Shown here one piece after another: positions 15,470 to 21,645 of a stretch of 41,934 nt of DNA; position 1 is the first letter of the stretch; each line of letters opens with the position of its first letter. The DNA is from a virus, in IMG/VR virus record IMGVR_UViG_3300030380_002313, positions 1 through 41,934 of that record, one strand, 5' to 3'. A program made the position numbers and the translations under genes. The notes under the pieces are model-generated. The model had not been told where the DNA came from and searched no databases. It worked only from the letters and a program-made list of their open reading frames with translations.

Positions 15470-15749
15470 AGGTTTCGGCGCAAAAATCTGAAGCCCTGAT
15501 AAATACGTGGGTTGCCAATCCGCCCCCCGTGGGGGGGTCGCCCGCGCCCCTGCGTATAACGAGAACCAACTTTTGTAAGACGCGCACGCGCAGGGGTTTA
15601 TACCGCGCACGCGCACGCGCAGGTTATTTCCCCCGCGAGGAAATCCCTGGGCTGAAATCGGGTCGAAAACGGTCGTAAATGCTTGCATTTGCTTGCTTTG
15701 CGGCCTGTTCGCGCGCGCGTCTTACGGGAACCCTCGGGATCCCTTGCAG

Positions 15750-15863
15750 GGGTGCTCTAATACCCGCGCGAACTACGGGCGCACACGCGTTCACGCGTGG
15801 ATTAGGGACAACCTCGGATCCGGCGGGACCGGATGTGACCTCGGGTGCTCTAATACCCGCGCG
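15750..15863. repeat. Direct repeat pair with 21-bp exact core
   Basis: GGGTGCTCTAATACCCGCGCG occurs at 15750-15770 and 15843-15863, in each case followed about 12-18 bases later by a second shared block CACACGCGTTCACGCG (15782-15797 and 15881-15896). Together they make two imperfect direct units of roughly 95 bp. The first block can fold through GGGT/ACCC. The composite order (TA-containing block, then CG-rich block) is conserved, so it is not simple-sequence chance. Confidence 0.85.
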
Positions 15864-15882
15864 TAGCTCGCGCGTGCGGACA

Positions 15883-15957
15883 CACGCGTTCACGCGGGAT
15901 GGGGTCAACTCCAGTCGAAACCTCCAGGATCCCCACGATATCCCGCGTGAACGCGTG
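15883..15957. repeat. 18-bp perfect inverted repeat
   Basis: CACGCGTTCACGCGGGAT at 15883-15900 is the exact reverse complement of 15940-15957, with 39 bases between. The right arm begins an inverted-orientation unit that is itself repeated: GATATCCCGCG at 15937-15947 and 16018-16028, each followed by GATCGCGCGTGG further on. The overall plan is two direct units followed by two inverted units. In RNA this would fold into a very stable stem; in DNA it resembles paired binding sites. Confidence 0.85.
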
Positions 15958-16096
15958 CGCACACGGGATCGCGCGTGGTTCAAGGAACATCCTGGGGGCG
16001 TGCCCGCACCCGTGAGCGATATCCCGCGCGAACGCAGGCGGCACGCGATCGCGCGTGGATCACAGCCTCGAAGCCCTGGGAGGCCGCATCGGGAAA

Positions 16097-16168
16097 CTTT
16101 GAGAAAAGTTGAGCGGCTAACCCTCGATAACACCGGGGCTTGTGACGATCTCCAAAACTTTCTCAAAG
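16097..16168. repeat. AT-rich inverted repeat pair
   Basis: CTTTGAGAAAAGTT (16097-16110) is the reverse complement of AACTTTCTCAAAG (16156-16168) apart from one extra A. The arms are A/T-rich islands in otherwise GC-rich DNA, separated by about 45 bases. Such islands flanked by inverted repeats can be melting sites or recombinase core-type sites, but no further evidence is present. Confidence 0.7.
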
Positions 16169-16250
16169 GTCCATTGTTGACGTGGTCGATCCATTCGCTA
16201 GGCTGGGTGAACCGGCGTTGGCGACAGCGGCGGACCCGCCGCGAGGCGTG

Positions 16251-16275
16251 GCCGGATGCGAGCGACGCATCCGGC
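16251..16275. repeat. Perfect 10-bp hairpin, REP-like
   Basis: GCCGGATGCG-AGCGA-CGCATCCGGC folds into a ten-base-pair stem with a five-base loop and is followed by GATCTTTG. The arm GCCGGATGCG resembles the start of enterobacterial REP elements, but the rest does not match, so kinship is doubtful. The short T-run makes weak intrinsic termination on the plus strand possible. Confidence 0.7.
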
Positions 16276-16303
16276 GATCTTTGACAACTTGGGTGACAGC
16301 ACA

Positions 16304-16325
16304 GCGCGACCCGCTTACGTCGCGC
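16304..16325. other. Hairpin with CCGCTTAC loop
   Basis: Stem GCGCGAC/GTCGCGC of seven pairs around CCGCTTAC. A second hairpin at 16457-16476 (CAGACGA/TCGTCTG) presents nearly the same loop CCCGCT, from the shared string GACCCGCTT-CGTC. Different stems around a similar loop argue for a conserved RNA or protein-binding feature more than simple duplication. Confidence 0.55.
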
Positions 16326-16456
16326 AGAGCAACCGACGGACGACCGTGGTGATACACGGGTCGCCGTTCCCGGCCTCACAAGGCCCAACGTCCTGCATGC
16401 AGGGAGCGACGGGAGCGGCGGCGGCTAAGGCGTCGGAGGGTGCGAGATTGCGAGCA

Positions 16457-16476
16457 CAGACGACCCGCTTCGTCTG
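16457..16476. other. Hairpin with CCCGCT loop
   Basis: Seven-pair stem CAGACGA/TCGTCTG, partner of the hairpin at 16304-16325. It is followed by CCCTTTGTTC on the plus strand, which is too short and mixed to call a terminator. Confidence 0.5.
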
Positions 16477-16496
16477 CCCTTTGTTCGCCGTCTCAA

Positions 16497-16515
16497 ATCG
16501 GTTTCGACTACCGAT
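16497..16515. other. T-arm-like stem-loop
   Basis: ATCGGT-TTCGACT-ACCGAT has a seven-base loop matching the tRNA T-loop pattern T-T-C-R-A-N-Y. It lacks the invariant G53-C61 closing pair, and no acceptor stem, D-arm or anticodon arm can be drawn around it, so it is not a tRNA. As the genome carries a tyrosine integrase, and such enzymes often use tRNA genes, this is a weak attP candidate. Confidence 0.3.
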
Positions 16516-16654
16516 CCGCCGCTCGGCACGTCCGGTCACGTCGTGAGACGTTACCTACCGAGCAGGATAGGCTTCCTACCTAGCGGGCTACCAATTCGCA
16601 CGGCTATGTTACCTACGTAGAAAGCCACGGCTGTCTATGCCAGTTACCGACCAT

Positions 16655-16695
16655 GGGGCTTACGGGACGCCCCTTACCAATCCCCGCCCATTCTT
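16655..16695 (+). promoter_or_regulatory. 41-base leader element, copy 1
   Basis: GGGGCTTACGGGACGCCCC (a GGGGC/GCCCC stem with a nine-base loop), then TTACCAAT, CCCCGCCC and ATTCTT. It is identical at 40 of 41 positions to 18057-18097. It lies 73 bases before the start of the 24-codon gene at 16728. The loop GGG can pair with the downstream CCCC or CCC, so a pseudoknot or alternative hairpin is possible. It may be a cis-acting RNA element or contain a phage promoter. Confidence 0.7.
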
Positions 16696-16727
16696 CTGTT
16701 TACCTACTTACCTACTAGGAGTTACCG

Positions 16728-16802
16728 ATGTCTGATACTTACCACGACGAACGCGACGAAATCGCTCTCTACGCTCTCTACCTGGAAACCTTCAAACGCT
16801 AG
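16728..16802 (+). CDS. 24-residue acidic microprotein
   Basis: Reads MSDTYHDERDEIALYALYLE then TFKR. It has a strong ribosome site TAGGAG six bases before the ATG, and its TAG stop is itself part of the TAGGAG ribosome site of the next gene, so it is well embedded in the operon. The length would hide it from ordinary gene finders. It is either a functional micropeptide or a leader peptide coupling translation of the following gene. Confidence 0.55.
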   Translation: MSDTYHDERDEIALYALYLETFKR

Positions 16803-16811
16803 GAGTCTACC

Positions 16812-17111
16812 GTGCAAACCTGGAACCAAATCCTAGGGCGTATGCCCGTTGGCCGTCTGCTCAAAGACGGCGCTTACCGAGTCCAATCCCACGACGACCG
16901 AGGGATTACCATCGAGCGGACCGCGTCGGGTAAGACCGTGCGGATTACCCGCAAGAAGGTCGAAACCGTGGATGCCCGCCTCGATGCTGGGGAGCGTCTT
17001 CCTAAGCAATCCAACGCCGGGATCTCCTACACCATCGCTGTGGAGTTCCTGGTCGTGACCTGTATCGGTCCGAGCAACATCCGCCTCGAAGGCCGGGAGT
17101 GGGTCCGATGA
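16812..17111 (+). CDS. Unknown protein, GTG start
   Basis: 99 residues beginning MQTWNQILGRMPVGRLLKDG with a GTG start and AGGAG five to six bases before it. The middle (YRVQSHDDRGITIERTASGK, TVRITRKKVETVDARL) looks like a small beta-sheet domain with a basic face. No family recognised. It ends with an ATGA overlap into the next gene. It is probably one of a set of early accessory proteins. Confidence 0.7.
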   Translation: MQTWNQILGRMPVGRLLKDGAYRVQSHDDRGITIERTASGKTVRITRKKVETVDARLDAGERLPKQSNAGISYTIAVEFLVVTCIGPSNIRLEGREWVR

Positions 17112-17233
17112 CGCTACGCTACTCCCACGACGACCGGTGCGCCTACTGTGGGCACATCGGCACCCCTGAAGAACCCCTTTACGACGCCGACGGCGTCACC
17201 CTTTGTGAACCGTGCTACGTAGCACAAGACTGA
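17108..17233 (+). CDS. 41-residue zinc-ribbon microprotein
   Basis: Starts at the ATG overlapping the previous TGA and carries two CxxC pairs, CAYCGHIG and CEPCYVAQ, spaced about 20 residues apart, a compact zinc ribbon. GTCCG precedes it and translation is probably coupled. Small phage zinc ribbons often bind host polymerase, nucleases or DNA, but no target can be inferred here. Confidence 0.65.
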   Translation: MTLRYSHDDRCAYCGHIGTPEEPLYDADGVTLCEPCYVAQD

Positions 17234-17248
17234 CGGAGCTTTTTGACC

Positions 17249-17593
17249 ATGGCATCTATCGAGCACAACCCTAACGGGTTTCGCATCAACTTCGCAAACG
17301 GCTTCATGCTGTCCATCGGCTACGGCGAACCGCACCAATGCGAGAACCGTATGAGGACCGGGGACAACCCCATGTCCCGAGATTTCGAGTTTCAGGTCCG
17401 CCGCGATGGGCAGGGCGTCCCGCTTTGCGTGTCGGATCCCGACGACGAGTTTCGCTTTGACGAGACCGTCCGGGGATATGTGCCCGTCGAACATCTCGAC
17501 TGGCTCATCAAACACGTCCGAGAACTATACCCGCAGGGATACCAGCGCACCGGAACCGTCTTTGGTGAGCGCCTGCCCAATCGACTGACCTAG
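17249..17593 (+). CDS. Unknown small protein
   Basis: 114 residues beginning MASIEHNPNGFRINFANGFM. I take the ATG at 17249, with GGAG about 11 bases upstream; a TTG six bases earlier is possible. It contains LSIGYGEPHQCENR, SRDFEFQVRR and a C-terminal helix VEHLDWLIKHVRELYPQGYQ. No family recognised. It ends just before the TAGGAG leader of the next gene. Confidence 0.7.
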   Translation: MASIEHNPNGFRINFANGFMLSIGYGEPHQCENRMRTGDNPMSRDFEFQVRRDGQGVPLCVSDPDDEFRFDETVRGYVPVEHLDWLIKHVRELYPQGYQRTGTVFGERLPNRLT

Positions 17594-17602
17594 GAGACTA
17601 CC

Positions 17603-17863
17603 ATGTATCGAATCGTCGGAGAACACCAGGAAAACGGCAACCAACGCCCGATGGCGCACTCTGCCGACCTGTCCCGCCTTATGGCTCGCATCCGCCGTGA
17701 CGCTGACCTGTGGCGGCGTCTCGGCTGGGGAGATTTCGTCCTCGAAGACCGCAGCCTGTCCGTCGGCTACACGCCGACACTACGTGAGCACCTTCGCTCG
17801 ATGGCTCGACTTGGAGCTATCAACTACCGCACCTTCCGTTTTTTCCGTTCCCTCTGTAACTAG
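17603..17863 (+). CDS. Small basic unknown protein
   Basis: 86 residues, arginine-rich: MYRIVGEHQENGNQ, then LSRLMARIRRDADLWRRLGW and LREHLRSMARLGAINYRTFR. It is predicted mostly helical with an amphipathic basic face, which could bind nucleic acid. The leader CTAGGAGACTACC precedes the ATG. No family recognised. Confidence 0.65.
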   Translation: MYRIVGEHQENGNQRPMAHSADLSRLMARIRRDADLWRRLGWGDFVLEDRSLSVGYTPTLREHLRSMARLGAINYRTFRFFRSLCN

Positions 17864-17874
17864 GAGACCCAGCT

Positions 17875-18051
17875 ATGAAGATTCGCATCGCTTACGAGAT
17901 CAACGTCCCTGAGGACGCCGCCGATCTGTCCCCCATTCTCGACGCTGCTAACGAGGCGCTTGATTCCGTCGTTTACAATGTCGAGAACATTATAGACGAG
18001 CCAGTTGATTACGACGAAGACAACGCCGCAAGCGTGGAATACGTCAAATAG
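17875..18051 (+). CDS. 58-residue acidic unknown protein
   Basis: Reads MKIRIAYEINVPEDAADLSP, then ILDAANEALDSVVYNVENII and an acidic end DEPVDYDEDNAASVEYVK. The leader CTAGGAGACCCAGCT precedes the ATG. The acidic profile and small size are typical of phage early proteins that bind host enzymes. It is directly followed by the second copy of the 41-base leader element. Confidence 0.7.
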   Translation: MKIRIAYEINVPEDAADLSPILDAANEALDSVVYNVENIIDEPVDYDEDNAASVEYVK

Positions 18052-18056
18052 CCGCC

Positions 18057-18097
18057 GGGGCTTACGGGACGCCCCTTATCAATCCCCGCCCATTCTT
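18057..18097 (+). promoter_or_regulatory. 41-base leader element, copy 2
   Basis: The only difference from 16655-16695 is TTATC in place of TTACC. It begins six bases after the stop of the 58-residue gene and lies 70 bases before the GTG start of the 220-residue gene, matching the spacing of copy 1 from its gene (73). The flanks on both sides are unrelated, so the conservation is confined to this element. Confidence 0.7.
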
Positions 18098-18126
18098 TCC
18101 GTTCCTTTGATACCTAGGAGAAACCT

Positions 18127-18789
18127 GTGACTGATTACCTTACGATTCCGGCGGACGGTTCCCGCTATCTGTGCGACGTTGCTATTGATACCGAAGCGTG
18201 GCTTGCTGCCGTGCTCGGGGATCCTGTGGATGACACGGTCAACTGTAACGGCGTGGAGCTGTGGCCTGACGGCGTGCCCGATTGGGATCACGACGACGCT
18301 ATCCTCTACGCTGTGCGGTTGCATACAGAGAAGCCCGGATACGCTAGTTACGAGCGCGTCTTCCGTGACAACGTCTACAACCGAGAGCAAGACTTCGGAG
18401 CTATCTTTACCTTCTCCGTCTACTCTACGAGTGACGACTGGTATTACGACGACGATGCTTACGTCGCCGTCTGCCTCCACAAAGGCGGGGATGCTCGCGG
18501 TAACTACGGCAGGCCGACGCTTTACAAGGCAGACAACCTAGCCGAAAGCGGCTTTCTTGATTGGATGGTCGGCTGGTATGTCACCGACGCAAACGAAGAG
18601 CCGCACCGGATCAATGACAAGGTCTGCCACGCTTACGACAGCAACCCGACCTGCCTGCTCGAAAGCATGTTGGACGGTGTCCCGACAGATTCCGAGGGTG
18701 CCCCTGGTATCTGGAAGGACGGCTCTTACCACGCAACTATCGACGGGTTGCCCGTCATCTGTCACCCTTACGTCAACGTCCAGAACTAA
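18127..18789 (+). CDS. Strongly acidic unknown protein, GTG start
   Basis: 220 residues with about 43 Asp/Glu against about 13 Lys/Arg, including runs DDD and WDHDDAIL. Conserved-looking parts are YAVRLHTEKPGY, VYNREQDFGAIFTFSVYSTS, VCLHKGGDARGNYGRP and a C-terminal VICHPY. It starts at GTG with TAGGAG upstream and follows the second 41-base element. The charge is compatible with a DNA-mimic protein against restriction or other DNA-binding defences, but this is inference from composition; no antirestriction family motif is recognised. Confidence 0.75.
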   Translation: MTDYLTIPADGSRYLCDVAIDTEAWLAAVLGDPVDDTVNCNGVELWPDGVPDWDHDDAILYAVRLHTEKPGYASYERVFRDNVYNREQDFGAIFTFSVYSTSDDWYYDDDAYVAVCLHKGGDARGNYGRPTLYKADNLAESGFLDWMVGWYVTDANEEPHRINDKVCHAYDSNPTCLLESMLDGVPTDSEGAPGIWKDGSYHATIDGLPVICHPYVNVQN

Positions 18790-18814
18790 CCCCTAACAAC
18801 TAGGAGACCTAACC

Positions 18815-19036
18815 ATGTATAAGAAGAGACGACCAAGCTACGATAAGGCGGTGGAGATGTTCGCCTTGAACATTGCCGACGCCAACCACGAGCACAACCT
18901 GCACGACATGACGGCGGGCCTGATCGCCTGGACCTGGAACTGCACCATCGAAAAGGTGGCGAACGATGCCGCAAAGGTTCGTTTGGAGTGCAATTACCCT
19001 GTCGAGAACTGGCCGAGCGCGGAGGGCGACGAATGA
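18815..19036 (+). CDS. Small unknown protein
   Basis: 73 residues: MYKKRRPSYDKAVEMFALNI, then DANHEHNLHDMTAGLIAWTW and CTIEKVANDAAKVRLECNYP. Leader CTAGGAGACCTAACC before the ATG. It ends with an ATGA overlap into the next gene. Mostly helical; no family recognised. Confidence 0.7.
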   Translation: MYKKRRPSYDKAVEMFALNIADANHEHNLHDMTAGLIAWTWNCTIEKVANDAAKVRLECNYPVENWPSAEGDE

Positions 19037-19416
19037 GCGCCCCCGCTGATACGTTCACGTTCGACGTGGTCACCAGCTACACCGTCACCCGCGACGATGT
19101 CGAGTGCATTGTTGAGGACGCGCTAGCGTTCGGCGGGGTGTCTGTTGGCGGGTGGTTCCAGGTCTTCGACCTGCCCAAGCGTGACGGGTGGAAGGTGGTC
19201 ACCTGGGAATGCCCGAACGGCTACGGCTGGGTCGGGACGCCCCTCGTCCACTACATCAACCACGCCGACATCGTCGCCGCGATCCCGAAAGCCGCCGCCA
19301 AACTCTACGGAGGGGTGCCCGTCGCGGACATCATCAACTGCGGACAGCATCACGACAGCGTCAGCGATGACGCCGTGCTCCAGATGGCTACGCTTGGGGA
19401 CATCGTCTTCGGCTAG
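19033..19416 (+). CDS. Unknown protein
   Basis: 127 residues from the ATG overlapping the previous TGA (MSAPADTFTFDVVTSYTVTR); an upstream in-frame ATG inside the previous gene is less likely. It contains DDVECIVEDALAFGGVSVGG, a beta-rich centre PNGYGWVGTPLVHYINHADI and a His-rich GQHHDSVSDDAVLQMA end. Similar layouts are common among uncharacterised phage early proteins; no function recognised. Confidence 0.7.
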   Translation: MSAPADTFTFDVVTSYTVTRDDVECIVEDALAFGGVSVGGWFQVFDLPKRDGWKVVTWECPNGYGWVGTPLVHYINHADIVAAIPKAAAKLYGGVPVADIINCGQHHDSVSDDAVLQMATLGDIVFG

Positions 19417-19439
19417 CTCCAGTTTTTTCCCTTCACTTC

Positions 19440-19477
19440 TTGACACCTTCCGTCCGAGGTGTAACTTCGCACCTCGG
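19440..19477 (+). promoter_or_regulatory. Promoter-like TTGACA and hairpin in a 91-base gap
   Basis: TTGACA at 19440-19445 is followed after 16 bases by TAACTT, a poor -10 match. An 8-bp perfect hairpin, CCGAGGTG/CACCTCGG with loop TAACTTCG, occupies 19454-19477, so the -10-like sequence sits in its loop. No T-tract follows. This may be a weak internal promoter or an RNA processing site ahead of the gene at 19508. Confidence 0.3.
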
Positions 19478-19488
19478 AAACTTCCTCC

Positions 19489-19510
19489 ACAACTAGGAGA
19501 CCTAACGATG
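19489..19510 (+). promoter_or_regulatory. Stereotyped leader CTAGGAGACCTAAC before small genes
   Basis: The same short translation-start cassette precedes most genes of this cluster: near 16711, 16799, 17590, 17860, 18111, 18798, here and 19938, with the form CTAGGAGAC-CTA-C before ATG or GTG. At several sites (16800, 17860, 19940) the TAG is also the stop codon of the previous gene. The match extends beyond the ribosome site itself into the spacer, so the genes may have spread as cassettes or share a regulator. Confidence 0.7.
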
Positions 19511-19942
19511 ACTGCTTACGGAACCGACAAAGAACTCGACGCCCGCGCTGCCCGCATGATCGCCAACGAAGTCCTGGCTTGCCAGTCTGCCTTGGTGGAG
19601 ATGCTGATCGATACGAGCTATCTCGACTGGGATAGCATCGCCAACCTGACCAAGCCTACCTGCCCCGAGTGCGGAACGGACGATGTCGAACTCGACTGCA
19701 CCGCCGAAAAGGAGCACGACTACGAGTGCAACGACTGGGGCCATACCTTCGACATGTGCGACGCCGAGCATGAGCCTCGGGAGGTGCTGGAGTGGTGGCT
19801 GGTTACGCCCCGGCTGGCTTCGGACCTCGAATCCGAGGGCGAGACTATCGCCACCGACGACGCCAACCACTGGTGGGGGCGCTGCACCTCCGGCCAAGCC
19901 ATCCTGCTGGATGGCATCATTCAACGAATCGTTCAAGACTAG
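19508..19942 (+). CDS. Acidic zinc-finger-like unknown protein
   Basis: 144 residues from the ATG after the CTAGGAGACCTAACG leader (MTAYGTDKELDARAARM). The centre has CPECGTDDVELDCTAEKEHD and YECNDWGHTFDMCDAEHE, a likely zinc knuckle built on CxxC plus later Cys. The C-terminal half contains VLEWWLVTPRLASDLESEGE and HWWGRCTSGQAILLDGIIQR. I recognise no family. Confidence 0.72.
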   Translation: MTAYGTDKELDARAARMIANEVLACQSALVEMLIDTSYLDWDSIANLTKPTCPECGTDDVELDCTAEKEHDYECNDWGHTFDMCDAEHEPREVLEWWLVTPRLASDLESEGETIATDDANHWWGRCTSGQAILLDGIIQRIVQD

Positions 19943-19953
19943 GAGACCTAACT

Positions 19954-20193
19954 ATGAAGATCCAAAAAGAGAAACTGATCGGCACCCTTGACGGGTGGGC
20001 CGAACTTCTACGCACCCTGAGCTTCGACCTACGGAGCGCAAAGCTGGAGCTACCCGACGGACGCTCGGGTGAGGAAACCACCGACGAGGAGGACGAGGTG
20101 CTTTATAACCTGGCCTACAAGGCCCGCGATGCCATGGACCAGTTGCGGGACTTGGTAGATATGCTTCAACACGACGCACGGGGAGTGCTCTAA
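19954..20193 (+). CDS. Small helical acidic protein
   Basis: 79 residues: MKIQKEKLIGTLDGWAELLR, then RSAKLELPDGRSGEETTDEE and AYKARDAMDQLRDLVDMLQH. Predicted helical hairpin with an acidic linker. Leader CTAGGAGACCTAACT before the ATG. Function unknown. Confidence 0.7.
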   Translation: MKIQKEKLIGTLDGWAELLRTLSFDLRSAKLELPDGRSGEETTDEEDEVLYNLAYKARDAMDQLRDLVDMLQHDARGVL

Positions 20194-20195
20194 CT

Positions 20196-20426
20196 ATGGC
20201 TAAGAAAGAACTAGACGTAGAGGTATCCGACCTCATCTTTTCCGCCGCCCACTATGGCGACTGGACAGCCGACGATTTCGAGCGGCACCTGCGCGATGTC
20301 GCTTGCGAGTGTGGCGTGACGCTCCAGGAGGCGTGGGATGAAGTGCATGAGCAGGACAGGCTCGCTAACGAATACGTCGATGAGGCACACGCCGAGCGTC
20401 AGCAGCTAGGGCTGACCAGTCTGTAA
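20196..20426 (+). CDS. Small acidic unknown protein
   Basis: 76 residues starting two bases after the previous stop: MAKKELDVEVSDLIFSAAHY, then DWTADDFERHLRDVACECGV and EAWDEVHEQDRLANEYVDEA. Acidic and helical, without a membrane segment. No separate leader, so probably coupled to the gene before it. No family recognised. Confidence 0.68.
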   Translation: MAKKELDVEVSDLIFSAAHYGDWTADDFERHLRDVACECGVTLQEAWDEVHEQDRLANEYVDEAHAERQQLGLTSL

Positions 20427-20442
20427 CCAAGGAGAACAACCC

Positions 20443-20715
20443 GTGACATTCAAACCTCTAAACCACAAGGACTACGACAAGCTCTTTGCTCAGGCTGTGT
20501 CCCTTACCGATGCCATGATACAGCAGAGAGCGGAGGACTGCTTCCGCCACGGAGTATCTACTGAACTACTGGAGGGGCAGGGCATTGTGCCCGTAATCTC
20601 TAGCCAACAACACTACGACGAGTCTAGTTTCTGGCAGACTTACCTACAGAAACGACTGGATGGCATGACCCATGAGGAAATCCGACAAGCTAACGAGGCA
20701 TATAACCGTGCATAA
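20443..20715 (+). CDS. Unknown protein, GTG start
   Basis: 90 residues beginning MTFKPLNHKDYDKLFAQAVS; AAGGAG lies upstream of the GTG. It contains DAMIQQRAEDCFRHGVSTEL and ends KRLDGMTHEEIRQANEAYNR. Predicted helical. It overlaps the following membrane microprotein by eight bases. No family recognised. Confidence 0.65.
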   Translation: MTFKPLNHKDYDKLFAQAVSLTDAMIQQRAEDCFRHGVSTELLEGQGIVPVISSQQHYDESSFWQTYLQKRLDGMTHEEIRQANEAYNRA

Positions 20716-20842
20716 CGAACCCCCTCTTATCAAAGGCGGCCAAGGCCGCAGTTCCGCCGATGTCACCAGTGCTGCCGGGTTTCTGTCAGTGCTTGCGGGT
20801 GTCTGTATTTTCTGGGTGTTGGTTTGGAGGCTGTGTGCATGA
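20708..20842 (+). CDS. 44-residue single-span membrane microprotein
   Basis: A GTG-started gene whose product is polar in its first 20 residues (MHNEPPLIKGGQGRSSADVT) and then a hydrophobic helix GFLSVLAGVCIFWVLVW followed by RLCA, consistent with an N-out or N-in single membrane span ending with a positive residue. It overlaps the gene before it by eight bases and the integrase start by four (ATGA), and it carries the GGAGG used by the integrase. It could be a small holin-like or exclusion protein; function unknown. Confidence 0.55.
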   Translation: MHNEPPLIKGGQGRSSADVTSAAGFLSVLAGVCIFWVLVWRLCA

Positions 20843-21645
20843 GCACCATCGATCAAATCTGTGACCTTGGGCTAGAGCACTACAAAGATACCCGCAGCGC
20901 CGAGGCTGCTCGCTCTCTGCTCAAGCATATCCGCAAGCTCAAGTCCCTGGATATCCGGGACATCTCCCTGTGGCGGGACAAGCTATCCGACCGCTACACA
21001 CCGAACACCGTCCGTCGGACAATGGGTATCCTGCGGGCCATGCTTGCTAAGGCGGTAGATTATGGCATCATCGACACCGCCCCCAAGCTGAAGCTACCCA
21101 GCGCCCCGGTAGGTAGGGTGGGGTATATCACCGAGGAGCAGGAGGTAGCCTTGTTAGATGCTATCATAAAGCAACGATCACGCGAGGCTTTGGATATCGT
21201 CGCCTTTCTGATAGATACCGGGCTGCGTATTGGCGAAGCCTTAGGGTGGGGTGGTAAGATCGTGGAGTCCCCAAAGGGTCCGATGATTACCATCGAGAAA
21301 ACTAAGACCGACCGAGCCAGGACCGTCCCGCTTACTGACCGGGCTGCGGAGATCGCTGGGCGCTACCGCCGTGGCTTCCGCATGAAATACGCTAGGTTCT
21401 ACAAGATCTGGCAGGCTGCTCGGGTGAAGCTAGGCCAGGAGAAGAACAAGGATTGGGTGCCGCACCTGCTGCGCCATACCTTCGCCTCTCGACTAGCCCA
21501 GCGGGGCGCTCCGATTGCCGTCATCTCTCAACTGCTGGGGCACCAGAACCTAGAGCAGACCATGGTCTACTCGCACCTGTCCCTCGACTGCCTCCAGCAG
21601 TCTATCGACCTCATCCGGGGCAGCGGTGACGAGGGCGGAAAGTAA
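20839..21645 (+). CDS. Tyrosine-type integrase / site-specific recombinase
   Basis: 268 residues from the ATG overlapping the previous stop, with GGAGG nine bases before. The N-terminal part (to about 85) is a SAM-like core-binding domain; the catalytic domain has Arg130 (TGLRIGE), Lys156 in the beta-hairpin, His209 and Arg212 (HLLRHTF), His235 (LGHQN) and the nucleophile Tyr244 (MVYSHL), so all catalytic residues are present. It should catalyse integration or another site-specific recombination. Integrases occur in some marine T7-like phages, but no clear attP or excisionase is visible here, so lysogeny is not proven. Confidence 0.93.
   Translation: MSTIDQICDLGLEHYKDTRSAEAARSLLKHIRKLKSLDIRDISLWRDKLSDRYTPNTVRRTMGILRAMLAKAVDYGIIDTAPKLKLPSAPVGRVGYITEEQEVALLDAIIKQRSREALDIVAFLIDTGLRIGEALGWGGKIVESPKGPMITIEKTKTDRARTVPLTDRAAEIAGRYRRGFRMKYARFYKIWQAARVKLGQEKNKDWVPHLLRHTFASRLAQRGAPIAVISQLLGHQNLEQTMVYSHLSLDCLQQSIDLIRGSGDEGGK

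Larger units (their letters stand above)
15470..16654. other. GC-rich non-coding region with dense repeats and hairpins
   Basis: Nearly 1.2 kb between the fibre-like gene and the small-gene cluster holds no believable gene. Long open frames on both strands here are Arg/Pro-rich, overlap each other and lack ribosome sites; they reflect high GC. The DNA is rich in alternating CG/GC tracts such as GCGCACGCGC, has a C6/G6 inverted repeat at 15523-15536, an 8-bp inverted repeat at 15547-15554 with 15589-15596, and the repeats and hairpins listed separately. Its base composition differs from both flanks. It could hold a replication origin, an attP site, an early promoter region or structured RNAs; the sequence alone does not decide. 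Confidence 0.8.

Noticed and set aside
15750-16050. A CRISPR array, because of regular repeats.
   Set aside because: There are only two direct and two inverted units, they are imperfect and about 80-99 bases apart, and no cas genes are present.
15624-16388. 254-codon minus-strand and 201-codon plus-strand frames in the non-coding region.
   Set aside because: They overlap each other in GC-rich repeat DNA, give Arg/Pro/Ser-rich products, and lack ribosome sites. Repeats and hairpins explain the sequence better.
16497-16515. A tRNA gene or tRNA fragment suggested by a T-arm-like stem-loop.
   Set aside because: The invariant G53-C61 pair is missing and no acceptor, D or anticodon arms can be drawn. 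Kept only as a weak attP hint.
16655-16695. A known preQ1 riboswitch, given the deazaguanine genes.
   Set aside because: The preQ1 class I to III consensus features, such as an A-rich tail pairing into a C-rich loop, are not present; the resemblance is limited to possible pseudoknot pairing.
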